Of a DNA stretch of 64,000 nucleotides, positions 1-11,663 are shown piece after piece; the first letter of the stretch is position 1; the number at the start of each line of letters is the position of its first letter. Under the pieces are notes generated by a model, which made no database searches, was not told the DNA's origin, and saw nothing but the letters and a program-made list of their open reading frames with translations. The position numbers and the translations under genes were made by a program. Source of the DNA: Pycnococcus provasolii (taxonomy: Eukaryota; Chlorophyta; Pseudoscourfieldiophyceae; Pseudoscourfieldiales; Pycnococcaceae); the NCBI GenBank assembly GCA_938743325.2, contig OW568885.1, forward strand, positions 310,001 through 374,000, read 5' to 3'.

Positions 1-507
1 GGTGTCTCTCGCTCCCTTGGGGCGCATTCTGCCGGCTCCTCAGCTTCAGGATCAGCTGATGCCGTCGAACACAGGAACGGATCCTCGCGTGGGGGCCATC
101 CATCTTCAGGGGGGAGTATCGTCAGTGATGGTGGTGCCGTGTCCCATAATGGTAACTCTTCGCAAAGTGACCTCACGCTGCCAACGCACGAAAGGCTGCG
201 TGAAGTGAACCCCACGCTGTGGGAAAAACAGAGACAACTTCTCTCCGATATGCGCGCACTCAGAGGCGCGATCGAAAAAACCTCCGCAACCATCGCAGAC
301 TTGGACGTCGGAGACGCATCCTCCGTCGTCGCCGAGCTGGACACGCACGCGGACCCGCAGGCTATACAGGATGCACTCAAGGCGGTGGAGCAGGAGCTCG
401 AGCAGGAACTCTCGAATACAACGGAACACACGCCGGGAAGCAACGACGCTGTCGCGTACAGCAACGGAACGTACCAGCAGGAGCAGACGACGACGACGAC
501 GACGCCT

Positions 508-541
<34 letters not shown>

Positions 542-2871
542 AGATGCAAGAGCAGCAGGAACCGCTGATGCCGGAAACGCCAGCAGGACCGCCCGCGTGG
601 GTGCCGGAACACCGGCTAGGCGCCAACGTGCAGCCAGCTGGAACGGTTTTTCGAGTGTGGGCACCGAACGCACAGTCGGTAACGCTCGTCGTCTCGCAGA
701 AGCCTGACGCCGAGCTCAGCGCAAGACTCGAGTACTCAACCACTGTTATGGAATACCCAGAGCCGACGTGGCGCATCGTCATGGAACGCGAGCCCGAGGA
801 GGGCCTGCACGAAGGCGAGGGAAACGCGCCGCCACCACACGCTGGGTGCTGGTGCGCACGCGTCTCGGACGTCGGACACCTCAGCACGTATCTCTTCGAG
901 GTTGAGGAGAAACACTCAGGAAAAAAGCTGCGTCGGCGCGATCCGTGGGCAAGACAAACGTTTCAGGGAATCGCCCTCAACGTTGTGATTGATCCAGGCG
1001 TGTATGCGTGGTCGCACGCGCACCCTCGGGACACCAACGTCGTCACAACCAGTGCCAACGGCGGCGCGAGCCTGGCTGTGCAGCGCAGAGCGTCGGACAT
1101 CCCGCCGTATTCGTTCGACGCAAACGCAAGCGCCGGGCTGCGTGCTCTGGGCGACAACAGCAGCGCACAGGCTGCCGCCGTGCCGTGGTTTGGGGACGCC
1201 AACGACCCATCCACGTCGGGCAGCGACGCCAACACGTCCATGGTCATGTACCAGATGCACCTGGGATCGTTCACGGGGCACAATGACGGGCGCGAAGACT
1301 TCATTCAACGCCACGCTGGCACTGGCGACCTTGTTAGCAACCTGCGCCACGCAAGGGAAGAGCTGCCGTACCTCGCGCGCATGGGGTTCAATACCATACA
1401 GCTGTTGCCGACGCCCGAGTTCACGGGCCTGTGGGGCTACAACCCCGTGATGTTCTTTGCGCCGCACTCCGCGTACGGCACGCCGCGAGATCTGAAGGAC
1501 TTTGTCGACTCCGCGCACAGCCTGGGCATCCGCGTGATTGCGGACCTGGCTCTACACCACGGTGCGGCGAAGGATAATAGCCTGTGGGACTACGACGGCC
1601 CGTCGGAACATGGCGATCAGAATGGAGGCGGAGGCGTGTACTTCGAGGGTGGCGGTGGCACGCCGTGGGGTCGCGCCTTCGCCTTCTGGAAGCACGAGGT
1701 TGTTCACTTCCTGACAGCCGTGGGCCCAGCCTGGGCGAAGGAGTACAACATCGACGGCCTGAGATTTGACAGCATCCACAACGTGCCTCGTGACGTCGTT
1801 CACAGCATGGTTGCACGCCTGCGCGAGGAAGCGCCCGACTGCTTCCTCATTGCCGAGCACAACCCGGAGGATCCTGGCGTGGCGCTGCGAGACCTTGGCT
1901 TCGACACGATGTGGAGCCTCTCAGCGCTGCGCGACGCGGAGAGCCTGATGAACCGAGGTGACGACAAGACGTTCGAGAGAAAAATGAACAGCATCGTCGA
2001 CCTTCGCAAGGGGTACGGGACGAGCAACGAGTACATAACATACCTTCTCGGCGGCCACGACGAGGTGGGTTGCCGTTCAAATGGCGCGTTTCACGACGAC
2101 ACGCAGCGTCACCACAGGCACGCGATTGACCAGTACGGTGGACGCGACTCGTGGCACGCAAGAGCCAAGGTGCGTCTTCTGTACGCCGCGATGGTTGCCG
2201 GCAACGGCATCCCCATGGTATTCATGGGAGCTGAGAGTCTACAAGGTGGCTTTTGGCACACGGACGAGGCGCATCGCTTCGACTGGGGCATCGTCGGCGA
2301 CGAGGAGTCGGTGTCAATGCAATCGTGCGTGCAGGCGGCGAACTTCGTTCGTCGCATGACACCTGCGCTGCAGCGAGGGGAGGTGAAGATCATTCACAGC
2401 CACCCGCCGAAGGGTGTGATGGTGTTCAGCCGCCGCGTGTGGGTGCCCTGTGCCAGCGAGGAAACTGTGCTCACGGGCGTCGCCGAAGATGCGGTTGGCC
2501 GTCCTGAGGCGCACTACATCCCACGTGAAGACTGGCTCAACCTCTACGGCGCATCGCCGGAGAATCAGAGCAATGGGTACGAGGATGCTGTGCTCGTGGT
2601 GATGAATCTGAGCGAGTTCCAGTGGGGCGAGACTGACGACCACATGTACGGCATACCTGTCGACAATGCAGATCTCCGCAGCCGAGAGTGGGTGGAGGTG
2701 TTCCAGACCCAGCGAAAGGAGTTTGGCGGGTGGAAAGGAAGCGGCAATGCCGCGGATGACGACGACCCCAAGGAGGACGCCGTCGTAAAACGCATTCGCG
2801 TGACTGACGGCCACCTCAAGGTTCGGGTGGCGAAGTGGAGTGTTCACATCTTCCGCGCCTGCGTTGGGTGA
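1..2871 (+). CDS. GH13 1,4-alpha-glucan branching enzyme-like protein (5' partial)
   Basis: The frame is open from the first base, so the start lies outside the window; the GTG at 139 is not a real start. The order is a low-complexity Ser/Gly and Pro-rich N-terminus (a run of ten prolines near 510-540), a CBM48-like beta-sandwich (about residues 200-310 counted from base 1) and a GH13 barrel. All three catalytic positions of the family are visible: nucleophile Asp in GLRFDS (codon 1768), acid/base Glu in LIAEHN (codon 1855) and the HD pair in GGHDEVG (codons 2056-2061). The motif YQMHLGSF and WGYNPVMFFAP match glycogen/starch branching enzymes better than isoamylases. Expected role: introducing alpha-1,6 branches in storage glucan. 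The spacing of insert loops is not standard, so another GH13 specificity is possible. It is convergent with the next gene. Confidence 0.85.
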
Positions 2872-3104
2872 GAAGTAGGAGGAGAATAAGGAGGAGGATA
2901 AAAACGTGTTGCTAAGATAAATCCACATAATGTCACTACATTCCATTTTTTTGCTTTTTTGAAACTTGACGAGCACTTACTCTTTCTGAAAATGGGTTGA
3001 TGAGCCCGTTCAGACCAACCCACCCCCACAACACACACACACACAACATTCACAATGGTCGCGTTCAAAAAAAAAACAAGAAAAGCAGTGTTACACGTCA
3101 AAAC

Positions 3105-3491
3105 TCACCTCCGCTTTTTTGAAGCCTTGCCGCCCTTCGAAGCTGCAGCCGCCGCCACGGCAGCCCCTGTGGTGGCTGCGACGTCCGGCGTTGCATTCTC
3201 ATTCGAGGCGACCGTCGAGGCAGCCGCGGCGTAGCTCCCGCCACTCCCGAGAAAGGAACTGAGCGCATCCGAGCCGGCAAACCTTTGGCGCGTAATGCGA
3301 TCGAGCTTCGACTCTGCACGCCTGCCGCGACGTTGCCGTGCTCCTGGCGGCGCAGAGGTGGCAGTCGTAGATGAATTGCCGCGAGACGTCGGACCAGTCC
3401 TTTTCTTCACGGTTGACTGCGCCGACGCGAATGATTTTGTGTCGTCGCCAGCATCCCCCTCATCCTCCTGCTCCTCCTCGTCATCTGCATC

Positions 3492-3530
<39 letters not shown>

Positions 3531-4943
3531 GTGGTTGAGCAAGTCCTTGCTCAGCATCAACGCGACGACGCGGTCAGGAGCTGGTCTTTGCTTTTCCACG
3601 AAGACGGGGTCGGCTTGCGTATTTCTCCTCACTAGCGTCATGAAACACGATCCAACTGAGGCTAGCAACCACATCCCAAACACAAAGACGTTTGAAATGC
3701 ACCGTGAGACGGCATCTGTGACTCGATCATAGCGCAACTTATGCTCCTCCTCGGCAATTTCGCGTTTCGACTTCTCGCCCTTCGACGTGAGCTCGTCGTT
3801 CGCCTCCTGCAGACTTAGGAAGTAAGCTTTCGCATGCTCGAGCTGCCTCTCCGTCAACTTTCGCCGATTTGCAACTTTATCTGGGTGATACTTCAAGCTG
3901 AGTTCTCGAAACTTTTTCTTGACATCCTTGAGCGTCGCACGCGTGGACAGGCCGAGCACGTAGTACGCCGACTCCTTTTTCAAACCAGCGCATCCAAGCG
4001 CAGCTTGGAAGGTGTCGAGTGCAATTTCCGACGGGAGATTTGCCGGATCTTTTCCGTATTCGTCAACGTACGGTGCAAGCAGCGTGTGGTCGAAGTACGC
4101 GACTCCCGCGAACAGCGACATGGGCGCGACGACAAGCAAGAAGACTGCAAGCCAGACGCACGCCGACGCGTACGCCGCGCGTCTCGAGAGCAAGGGTGGC
4201 ATTGGCATTGGCGAGGTTGGCCGCGGCACGGCATTTTCCGTCTTTGTGGCGTCGTCGTCGTCTTGCTTTGGTTTTTTCTTGTTGTTGCCACCTTTATTGT
4301 CCTTGCCGTCTTTGTTCTTTTCCTTTTCCTGCAGGTACTTTATGTACGGGAAGTGCTGTTCGTTCCACAGTCGGCTGTTCCTGAACTTGTACCATTTGTG
4401 CGAGAGTTGCACTGCGTACCTGGACGCGCGTTCCTGCAGCGCGGGTGCGACGTGGAACAGGAGCAGGCCGACGAAGAGTTCGTCGACGCCGTGGTGGAAC
4501 CACAGGCCAGCAAGTACGATGGAGAGCACGGGCGCGAGTAGCCCTCTGTTCGGGTGCAGCAGTGCAGTGAGCACCGGTATTCCGAATCCTGTGAATAGCA
4601 GGAACCAGCTGAATGCGCCGATGGTCCCTCCCAAGACGAGTTGCGCGATGAACGACGCTGTGACTCCGGTGACACATATGATGACGCGGCTGAGCGGAAG
4701 GAACGGCGTCGCTTTGTACTGCGACATGCGCAGTTCCCCTCGAGCGACGAGGCGTCTTCCTAGGACACGCTTCGCGATATCCTGTCCAACGTTGGTGATT
4801 CCCCATCCCAGGAAGATGTACGTGGCTGTTTTGATGGTAGAGAGCACGTCCTGCGACGATCCACTAAGAACCAGGAGAACGATGAGTCGAAACCAAGGGA
4901 ATCCATCCCCCGACGAGGATCGTGACGAAGACGACTGCGCCAT
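3105..4943 (-). CDS. Multi-pass membrane J-domain (Hsp40) protein
   Basis: The 612-residue protein starts at an ATG (MAQSSSSRSS). It has several hydrophobic segments in the first 170 residues, one near 260-290, a J-domain at about 320-390 with the HPD triad at residues 353-355, another hydrophobic segment near 415-435, then a poly-Asp/Glu tract (from GAC/GTC codon runs around 3500) and a basic tail ending KKRR. The J-domain should stimulate an Hsp70 ATPase at a membrane. The TM-J-TM-acidic layout recalls Sec63 but no Sec63 core is recognisable. The stop overlaps a good splice donor (CGGAG followed by GTGAGT on the minus strand), so a short extra 3' exon cannot be excluded. Confidence 0.8.
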
Positions 4944-6409
4944 ATTCTTCTCCTGGTAATTCTATCAGGTATTTCCAAAGGAAGAGGAAGAGGATGAGCG
5001 AGTTGATGAGGATGAGAACCACCACCTAACCAACCACCACCACAGATCTATCACCAAAACCCTTCAAAGAAGGAGGTAAGATGAGAGATAAGAGAAGGAG
5101 ACCGACGACGATGACGCACGCAGACACAGCACGCAGACACACACACGTGTGGTAGGTAACGCTACCCGCCACGGAATGCCACGATTTGACGCTTGCACAG
5201 GGAACCTCGGCAATGGCGGTAAAGTGCAGAAAAAAAGGGTCAAGAAAGGCAGAGCGCCGGTCATTTCCGGGATCCTTCGTTGAATTGATTTTTCGGTGAG
5301 GGAAGGTTTTTTCCATTTGGCATTTGGGGACACCGGTCTTTTAAAGTTCTGCTTTTTTTGTTTGTCGAGGACACGGACGACGAGGGCATGGACGACGACG
5401 ACCTCCCGCCCACGGCTTGCGCATGGTGGCGTCGGCCAACCGCGGTGGCGTGCCCGGCGCGCCGCCGAATGGCGTCGTCGCGACGTTTTGCGCGACGTCG
5501 CGACGCGTCTTGGAGGACGGTGCGTCGGTGCTCTCCCGCACGTGCTGGAGCATTGGAGCTCGCGCCACCTTTTCATTTGGCGGGAAGGCGTGGGACGTCT
5601 GGGATGGGGCGCTGTTGGGTTGGGATTACGGCATGACGCGAATGCAGACGTGGTACGGGCCGATACCCTTGGGAGACGAAGCGGACAAGCTCGCCACCAA
5701 AGGCACCAAGACGGCAAGACCAAGACAGTCATAACCACGCTCCTCCCGACAGAGACGCCACGGAGGCACGGAGGCGATCAGATCGTCCCTCCATCCTTGA
5801 CAGGCATGGGAAGGACGCACCCGTTACCGTCGAAGACGGCCTTAGACGCAATTTGAGCCCGGCCTAGCGCAGTCATTGGGTGGTCGATGAGGAAGACGCC
5901 GCCACGCTGGACGTAAAGGCGGTGTGACGGAGGCGTGGAAAGCTTTTAGGATAACCCTAACCCTAATCTGAAAATCTCACAACCGTCAGACATGAGCTCG
6001 CCAGCTCAGGACTAGGAGTGCGACGCCACTCGCCAGTACGCCACTATCCATACACACCTTAACAAAACATTCATGAGCAGTGAGCGAGAGAGAGAGAGAA
6101 GATCGCGAGACCTACAACTGGTTGGCAAATGGCAATGGCCTTGTTGCAAGGCAACTTGTCACAGAGGAAGTTGTCCCGAAGACCCGAACCAAGCAAGAAG
6201 AAGCAGAGAACTACAGGGTCTGTGCATTACCTGTAACCGTGTTTTAGGTCGAAGTGTGATAAAAACTTAAGAGATTGGAAGCGAGAAAATAGTCAAGCTA
6301 CGATCGTATTGGTCCCCCCAAGTCCTCGAGCGTGGGTTGGTTTGGCGGTGTGGTTCTTCCAAGTCGCGCAAGCTCTCCATCAACCGGCCAGCCGTTTTGG
6401 ATCGTGAAG
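4944..6409. other. Unassigned region between divergent genes
   Basis: This 1.47-kb stretch lies between the divergent J-domain and GT29 genes. A 105-codon frame at 5417-5734 (+) and an overlapping minus-strand frame (5064-5738) are open, but neither resembles a known family and both owe length to high GC. A telomere-like CCCTAACCCTAA motif is at 5953-5966 and a short GA repeat near 6085-6100. Most of it is probably promoter and 5' UTR; a small unrecognised gene at 5.35-5.75 kb is possible. Confidence 0.4.
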
Positions 6410-8308
6410 ATGTCCGGCTCCTTCATGGCGGTGCCTCTCCCCTCTTTCCATGTCGTGTCTCTGCAGCGTCTCTGGTACAACCTCACCAAAGGTGGCACGA
6501 AAGGTGGTGGCGCTCCGCCTTATTCGGGCCAAACGTACAACTATAGGCAAGTCAAGCGCGTCAGCTTGATCGTCGTCGCGGCACTCGCCTTCTTCCTCCT
6601 CGACGTCGCGCTGCAACACAACGGCGGGCCGCACAAGTTCTGGAGAAGAGGAGGAGGAGGAGCAGGAGCAGGAGGAGACTCGGGCAGTCTTGACGCACAG
6701 TCACAAGCATCACCGAAGTCCTTGAAACGAGGCGCGGCGTCCTTAACACCATCAGGAGGCTCAAGTTCGGGAAAGAAAGCCAAGAAGAAGAACGCAGCCG
6801 CTCAACCGATCGACCACGACGCCACCATACGAGCACAAGTGGATGCAAGGCAACAACAAACAAATGAAGATGTCCCAGAAGATGGCGGAGAGGAAACGAA
6901 GCCATCTCAGCAAGACCTTACGAAAAAAGCTGAGGCGAGCGCTGACATACGCATCGGAAGTGTGACGCCCGAAGCGACTCGCCTGCCTGAGAACACGGCG
7001 CCTTACGTGCCACCTGGGCGATCAAGTCTCGCCGCGCAAAGTGCCCAGGCAGCAGCCGTGCCACTTACCGAGTCGTATCTCGGCGCGTACAGCGTTCCCA
7101 ACCACGTCAGCGCAATCAAGGTTTCCATCCTCAGCTACCACCGCCGTGCGAGCATCAAGTTGACGTACGCCAGCGCCGATGCCACGGAGCTATTTCCCGA
7201 CCAAGTCGCGGTGTCGGTTGGGCCAACGCAACTTCGCATATCCGTCACGTCAGCCGACGGGTCCACGACGCGTCATTACGCCATGACGGTGTGGAGGATG
7301 GTAGAAGTGGGGTCGCCGTTCACGGAAATCATTCGCAATCTGCAGAATCCGATGAACCCACCACAGTGCACACGCACCACAGGATGCGGCGATCAGAAGC
7401 GGTGCGTGTTCGGACGGTGTGTCTGCCCGCCACTCCACGCCGCTTATCGAAGCGCCCTACCTCCAGCCGCGGCACGGAACGACGCGACGTGCTATGCTGC
7501 CGGCGCAAATATCTCGCCAAACACGTGGTGTCTGCCGCCGATGCGTTTCCTGCGCGTCAGCGAGATCTTCGACAGCCGTGGAGCGGAGATGGTTCTCAGC
7601 GATACATTGTATAGCCGAGAGGTGCGCGTGACGTCGAGGCCAGTCACACTTGACGCGTTCACCGTCAGCAAGGCTGCGGGGGGCAGCCTCGAGCTGCTGC
7701 GTGCGAAGCAAGGTCGAGATATCCACGACCACGACTTGACGGGACTGCGCCACCTCGGTGTCAGCTTTGACACCTGCGCCGTCGTGCTCTCAGGCAGCGA
7801 AGGTCCACAGCGTCCGGGCGCTCTCATCGACGCACATGACGCCGTGCTGCGCATTGGGAATGCGCGTGCGAAGGATGATAGCACAGGACGACGCACGACG
7901 ATTCGGTGGCAGATGGAAACGAATGCGGAGGGCAACACAGCTCGAGGCTACAGTGAAGGTCGCGGCGACCTTCCCGAAGGCCGCGAGATTTGCGTCGTGC
8001 CCATCGGCTCATTCGACCATCGGCTTTCCAGCCGATTCACGGGCCACGCGGAATGCGAGTATCGCGAAGTCAGTCCTGCGGTGAGCGAGTATCTTGCCGG
8101 ACTCTGGGCCGCACGCAGACCTCCCAATGCGCGCCCCAAGGAGCGACAGATGGGAAGCGCCTTCTCGCTCATCGCCTTTGCGACACAGCTCTGCGGTCAG
8201 GTGACCGTCTTTGGCAAACCTCCTCGTGGAATGAGCGTGAGCAGCGTAGAGAACGCGTGCATGGACGACCTAAGGTCTCATCGCGTGTTTACGAACATTC
8301 TCTATTAA
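6410..8308 (+). CDS. Type II membrane GT29 sialyltransferase-like protein with cadherin-like sandwich
   Basis: The first in-frame ATG is 6410 (MSGSFMAVPL); the frame is open further up only from GTG. The 632-residue protein has a short cytosolic tail, one TM segment near residues 50-68 (VSLIVVAALAFFLLD), a disordered Gly/Lys/Gln-rich stem, a cadherin-like beta-sandwich (about 220-305, ending DGSTTRHYAMTV), a short Cys-rich EGF-like piece (CGDQKRCVFGRCVCPP), then a GT29 domain. The sialyl motif L is clear: VVLSGSEGPQ followed by IDAHDAVLRIGNA and GRRTTIR. This is Golgi glycosyltransferase topology. Algal GT29 proteins are known from picoprasinophyte genomes but their donor sugar (sialic acid or Kdo-like) is not settled. 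The extra lumenal domains are unusual. Confidence 0.82.
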   Translation: MSGSFMAVPLPSFHVVSLQRLWYNLTKGGTKGGGAPPYSGQTYNYRQVKRVSLIVVAALAFFLLDVALQHNGGPHKFWRRGGGGAGAGGDSGSLDAQSQASPKSLKRGAASLTPSGGSSSGKKAKKKNAAAQPIDHDATIRAQVDARQQQTNEDVPEDGGEETKPSQQDLTKKAEASADIRIGSVTPEATRLPENTAPYVPPGRSSLAAQSAQAAAVPLTESYLGAYSVPNHVSAIKVSILSYHRRASIKLTYASADATELFPDQVAVSVGPTQLRISVTSADGSTTRHYAMTVWRMVEVGSPFTEIIRNLQNPMNPPQCTRTTGCGDQKRCVFGRCVCPPLHAAYRSALPPAAARNDATCYAAGANISPNTWCLPPMRFLRVSEIFDSRGAEMVLSDTLYSREVRVTSRPVTLDAFTVSKAAGGSLELLRAKQGRDIHDHDLTGLRHLGVSFDTCAVVLSGSEGPQRPGALIDAHDAVLRIGNARAKDDSTGRRTTIRWQMETNAEGNTARGYSEGRGDLPEGREICVVPIGSFDHRLSSRFTGHAECEYREVSPAVSEYLAGLWAARRPPNARPKERQMGSAFSLIAFATQLCGQVTVFGKPPRGMSVSSVENACMDDLRSHRVFTNILY

Positions 8309-8514
8309 TACTTGACATGCACCTCCTTTTTCTTCATCTAAATAGTTTCTGTTGTCTAATCAGTTACCTTCGAAATCACCTGCGCCATGAACAAAAACGC
8401 GAAGTGAATGGCACCGGTGAATGGGCTGAATGGTGAAAGTGAATGGTGTGAATGGACAACCGCTGGATAGAGTAAAGTGCACTTCGTTACTGAATGAGGG
8501 ATCTAATCAAAATA

Positions 8515-9939
8515 TCACGCGCCACCTACAAGCCTTCCGTCTGACCCCCACGCCTCGAATGGGCCCTTGGGTGACGGCGCGGATGGTTCGCGCTCCTTGT
8601 GACGCAGGCTCGCCGCGGCGTCGATGTGAAGAAGAGCGACGCCGTTCCTCACTGCCTCGGCGTCGGCGCGCTCAGACGCGGATGACGGCTCGACGTCCAT
8701 AGCTTCCGATTCATCGGATGTGTGGAATGTTCGAGAGTAAACAGCCAGCACGCGTTCGCAGCATGCGGAGATGTCCGCCTCCTCATAGCCCGTCGCGGCT
8801 GCGAGCGACGGTGTCCACCTCGAGGCACCAAGCTTCGATCGCATGGCTGCGACGACGGCTGCTGCGACGACGCTTGGCAAGAACATCACGGTAAACTCGA
8901 TGTGCTGCAGCGAGAGCGACAGGAAGACCATGGCGTACCTGCGCGCGGTGTCTGTGCACGCGTCGCGCGGCAGGTTGTCGAGCGCGCCGTGTCTGTTCGA
9001 CGTGAGGAAGTAGTCGACGAAGTGCGCTGGCGTCACACTCGCGAGGTCCCACTTGAGCTCCGTGAGGATTGCAAGCTCCATCTTGCGCATGAGTTCCTCG
9101 GAGTAGATGTCGATGATGGTCTCGTGAAGCTTTTTGAGTGTGGGCACCTTGCTCTCCGGTTCCTCGAACTTCGCCGCGACGAGCACGCAGCACGCGCCCA
9201 CGAGCAGCAGGCTTTTGGATGGCACCTTGACGTTTCCGAGCACGCGGTCGGCGTACAGCACGGCTGTGCTAGCGGTTGACAGCGTGAGCTGCAGCTCCTC
9301 GCAGACGTCAAGCACCCACTCGACGAAAGCGGCTCTGACGCGCACGTGGCATCCCGCCAAGTTGATTCCGTATCGCTCGTAGCTCTGTCGTTCCTTTGCG
9401 CGCATGGATGCGTAGCACTCTGCGTACAGCTCTTGCGTGGTGTCAAGGCGTGTTGTTTGCGCCGCCGCGCTGTTATTGTTTCTTTTGTTGTGTGTGTTAT
9501 TTGTCGTCGTCGTCGGCGCGGTGGCTGGTCGCGACTTGGGTGCCGAGGGTTGGTGGTGGTGGTTGTGGTGGTGGTGGTGGTGGTTGTGGTGATCATCTCT
9601 GTGTGGAACGTGTTGGTTGTTGGGACTGCGAGAGGAGTGGTGTTGGTGAGCGTTGTTGGGTGCACCACCGTGTTGAGGTGCTGGTGACGAGGGTGTGCGC
9701 ACAGGCACCCGTGCGGATGCATAACCTGAAGAAGAGGAGTGCGCACCACCGTAACCCTCACGACGAGCCGACTTCCCAAGCTTGTGTTGATGATCAGACA
9801 CCCCAAGTTCTCCAAGTTCCCCACCACCACGTAGTCCATGGAGGATATCGCGAGACTCCCTCTTTGAGAATGAAAATCCTGAAAACGAGTCCTTAGGGTC
9901 AATAGAGAAAGGTGAGTGCGACGAGCGAAAAGCAGCCAT
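8515..9939 (-). CDS. Cyclin (A/B/D-like cyclin box protein)
   Basis: The first in-frame ATG is at 9939 (MAAFRSSHSP), giving 474 residues; the longer frame begins only at GTG. The N-terminal third is disordered, with a His/Asn run (codons near 9555-9590) and Thr/Asn runs. The cyclin N box occupies about residues 165-265 with RAAFVEWVLDVCEEL, the yADRVL helix and VLVAAKFEEPESK, followed by a cyclin C fold with TPAHFVDYFL. The MRAKERQSY and WVLDV signatures suit a mitotic or D-type cyclin that binds a CDK; the class cannot be fixed by eye. The tail is Ser/Glu-rich. It converges on the GT29 gene with a 200-bp gap. Confidence 0.85.
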   Translation of the reverse strand: MAAFRSSHSPFSIDPKDSFSGFSFSKRESRDILHGLRGGGELGELGVSDHQHKLGKSARREGYGGAHSSSSGYASARVPVRTPSSPAPQHGGAPNNAHQHHSSRSPNNQHVPHRDDHHNHHHHHHNHHHQPSAPKSRPATAPTTTTNNTHNKRNNNSAAAQTTRLDTTQELYAECYASMRAKERQSYERYGINLAGCHVRVRAAFVEWVLDVCEELQLTLSTASTAVLYADRVLGNVKVPSKSLLLVGACCVLVAAKFEEPESKVPTLKKLHETIIDIYSEELMRKMELAILTELKWDLASVTPAHFVDYFLTSNRHGALDNLPRDACTDTARRYAMVFLSLSLQHIEFTVMFLPSVVAAAVVAAMRSKLGASRWTPSLAAATGYEEADISACCERVLAVYSRTFHTSDESEAMDVEPSSASERADAEAVRNGVALLHIDAAASLRHKEREPSAPSPKGPFEAWGSDGRLVGGA

Positions 9940-10871
9940 GACGAGCGAGACGAGCGAGACGAGCGAATGGGAGTGAGATGGAATCCCAAAGCACAAAGCG
10001 AGCGAAAACTTGAAAATGGGCAGGGGAGAGGGCAGGGTGCGCGCGGGAGGGTTTTTTCGACAAGGCCTGAAAGTGGAAGGGAGGGATTGATGTGATGTGA
10101 CAGATGAGCTGAAACTCCCTCTGAAGGGCGGCTGAGGCTGAGGGCTCGAAAAGGAAAACACTCAACTTCAAGGAGAGTTAGTTCGGCCTGTGAGAAAAAA
10201 GCGCGCAATAATATTAATAAATGCTTCCTTCAAAACCGTCGCCCCGGTCCCCCCCCCCCACTACCCGGGTAACTTTTTCCGGGTTCCGTTCCGTGGTGCA
10301 CCGGTGAGGCTGTTTCTTGCATGACCGGTGCCATTACACATGCTTCTCTTGCATGCTGCATGGTGTGTTCGTTTTGTTGCCACTTCCCAACGTCAGGAGG
10401 ACCGTGCTCCTTGCGTGCCAGGATGACCTGTGCTCCTTGCGTGTTCCTAACCTTAGGCCGTGTTCCTTGCAAGTGTTCCTTGCAAGTGTTCCTTGCAAGT
10501 GTTCTCGTTGCGTGGTCTCCTTTCCGACTTGCGTGGTGTGGTTGGCGACTTGCGTCCTTCGCAAAGTTGCAGACTTGGACTTCGTACCAGTCTGCCTGTC
10601 TGCCTGCTCATCAATAATATTTTTTAATGCTTTCTGATCTGATGTCGGATCAATAATGCCGAAGAGGACGACGACGACTACCGGGTACTGTGCAGTACTG
10701 TAAATTCCTACAGAAATATTTTTGAAGTTTTTTTAAGCGGGAGTTCCGACCTATTTTTCGTATTTTTTGAGTGAAAAATCCAAAATTAAAATTTCTTTCG
10801 GGGTTTCGGTTTGTCAGACAAATGCAGATAATTTCCACCCACTTTTTCCTTTTTCGTGCCAGCTCACGCTC
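9940..10871. other. Intergenic region between divergent cyclin and AT-hook genes
   Basis: The left half is probably cyclin 5' UTR and promoter. It holds a C-run at 10250-10259, the 13-bp tandem repeat at 10460-10504 and an AT-rich segment (10700-10810) with no coding signal. Two similar AATAATATT..AATGCTT strings at about 10206 and 10611 may bound an old insertion, but no element is recognisable. Confidence 0.5.
10460..10504. repeat. 13-bp tandem repeat, about 3.4 copies
   Basis: The unit GTGTTCCTTGCAA is repeated perfectly three times and then partly. Looser relatives of the same string (CTCCTTGCGTG) occur just upstream at about 10407-10445, so the array probably grew from a local GTGCTCCTTGCGT motif. 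It sits in the divergent promoter. Confidence 0.9.
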
Positions 10872-11618
10872 ATGGCGTCGGCAGGAGGTAGTGCAGGAGC
10901 TGCGTACGACCCCATGCCTAATGCCGTCGGGGCCGCACTGGTACCCTTAGGAGGACATGTGACTGCGTCTCCACCGCCTGGCTCAGGTCTGGCTCGCGAG
11001 TGGAGACCTGGTCAACCTCGGCCGTCTCCTCCATACGTCTGTACAACTGACGAGCAGAGGCAACAAGAAGTTGCACGACAGCACGCACGTCTGGAATATG
11101 ATAAGACACATAATATGGATGGCAGCCTAAAGCGAAAGCGAGGACGACCACCAAAGGCGGTGACAGAAGAGAGGCGCAGGAGGGAGGCTGAGGAGGCGGC
11201 GGCGGCGGCTTTGTCGCCGTCGCCGTCGCAGGCGGTAAAACGACCGAGAGGACGACCGCCGAAAAATGCGAGGACAGATGCCGCCGCCGCTGCCGCCGTC
11301 GCCGTCGGTGCAAACAGAATCAGTGCTGCACCCTCGGTTCCTGCGCACTCTCCAGGCACATTGATGAAAGTCTCTCAGGCAAAAAGGCCGAGAGGACGGC
11401 CACCGAAGGGGTCATCTCCACCACCACCCGCACCGCCTAAATCAAGGAAGAGTGCAAAAGCAAAGCAACCAGCCGCCGCTGGCGCAGGAGGCTACCAAAA
11501 AAGTCACAAGGCGACGAGCGCGCAGCGAAAGGAGCTTGTGCGTGCCGCACTGCAACGCCTCGTGCAAGATGATCGCTTCGTGAGCCTTGTTGCCGCGGAG
11601 CTGGATGGCGCTCTCTAG
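10872..11618 (+). CDS. AT-hook DNA-binding protein
   Basis: The first in-frame ATG is 10872 (MASAGGSAGA), giving 248 residues. Three canonical AT-hooks are visible: KRKRGRPPKA, KRPRGRPPKN and KRPRGRPPKG, separated by Ala-rich linkers. There is no other folded domain apart from a short C-terminal helix (RKELVRAALQRLVQDDRF). AT-hooks insert into the minor groove of AT-rich DNA, so this is probably a small HMGA-like chromatin protein; in a GC-rich genome its targets would be promoters and intergenic AT-rich patches. Confidence 0.85.
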   Translation: MASAGGSAGAAYDPMPNAVGAALVPLGGHVTASPPPGSGLAREWRPGQPRPSPPYVCTTDEQRQQEVARQHARLEYDKTHNMDGSLKRKRGRPPKAVTEERRRREAEEAAAAALSPSPSQAVKRPRGRPPKNARTDAAAAAAVAVGANRISAAPSVPAHSPGTLMKVSQAKRPRGRPPKGSSPPPPAPPKSRKSAKAKQPAAAGAGGYQKSHKATSAQRKELVRAALQRLVQDDRFVSLVAAELDGAL

Positions 11619-11663
11619 CAGTAAAATCTCAAGTGTGGCACAACATTCGACTTACACTTTAGA

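Noticed and set aside
106-612. Minus-strand frame with long Arg and Leu runs
   Set aside because: It is the antisense shadow of the proline-codon repeat and Thr/Gln runs in the GH13 gene.
5064-5738. Minus-strand 224-codon frame and overlapping plus-strand frames
   Set aside because: GC-rich region with several frames open at once and no family resemblance; left as unassigned.
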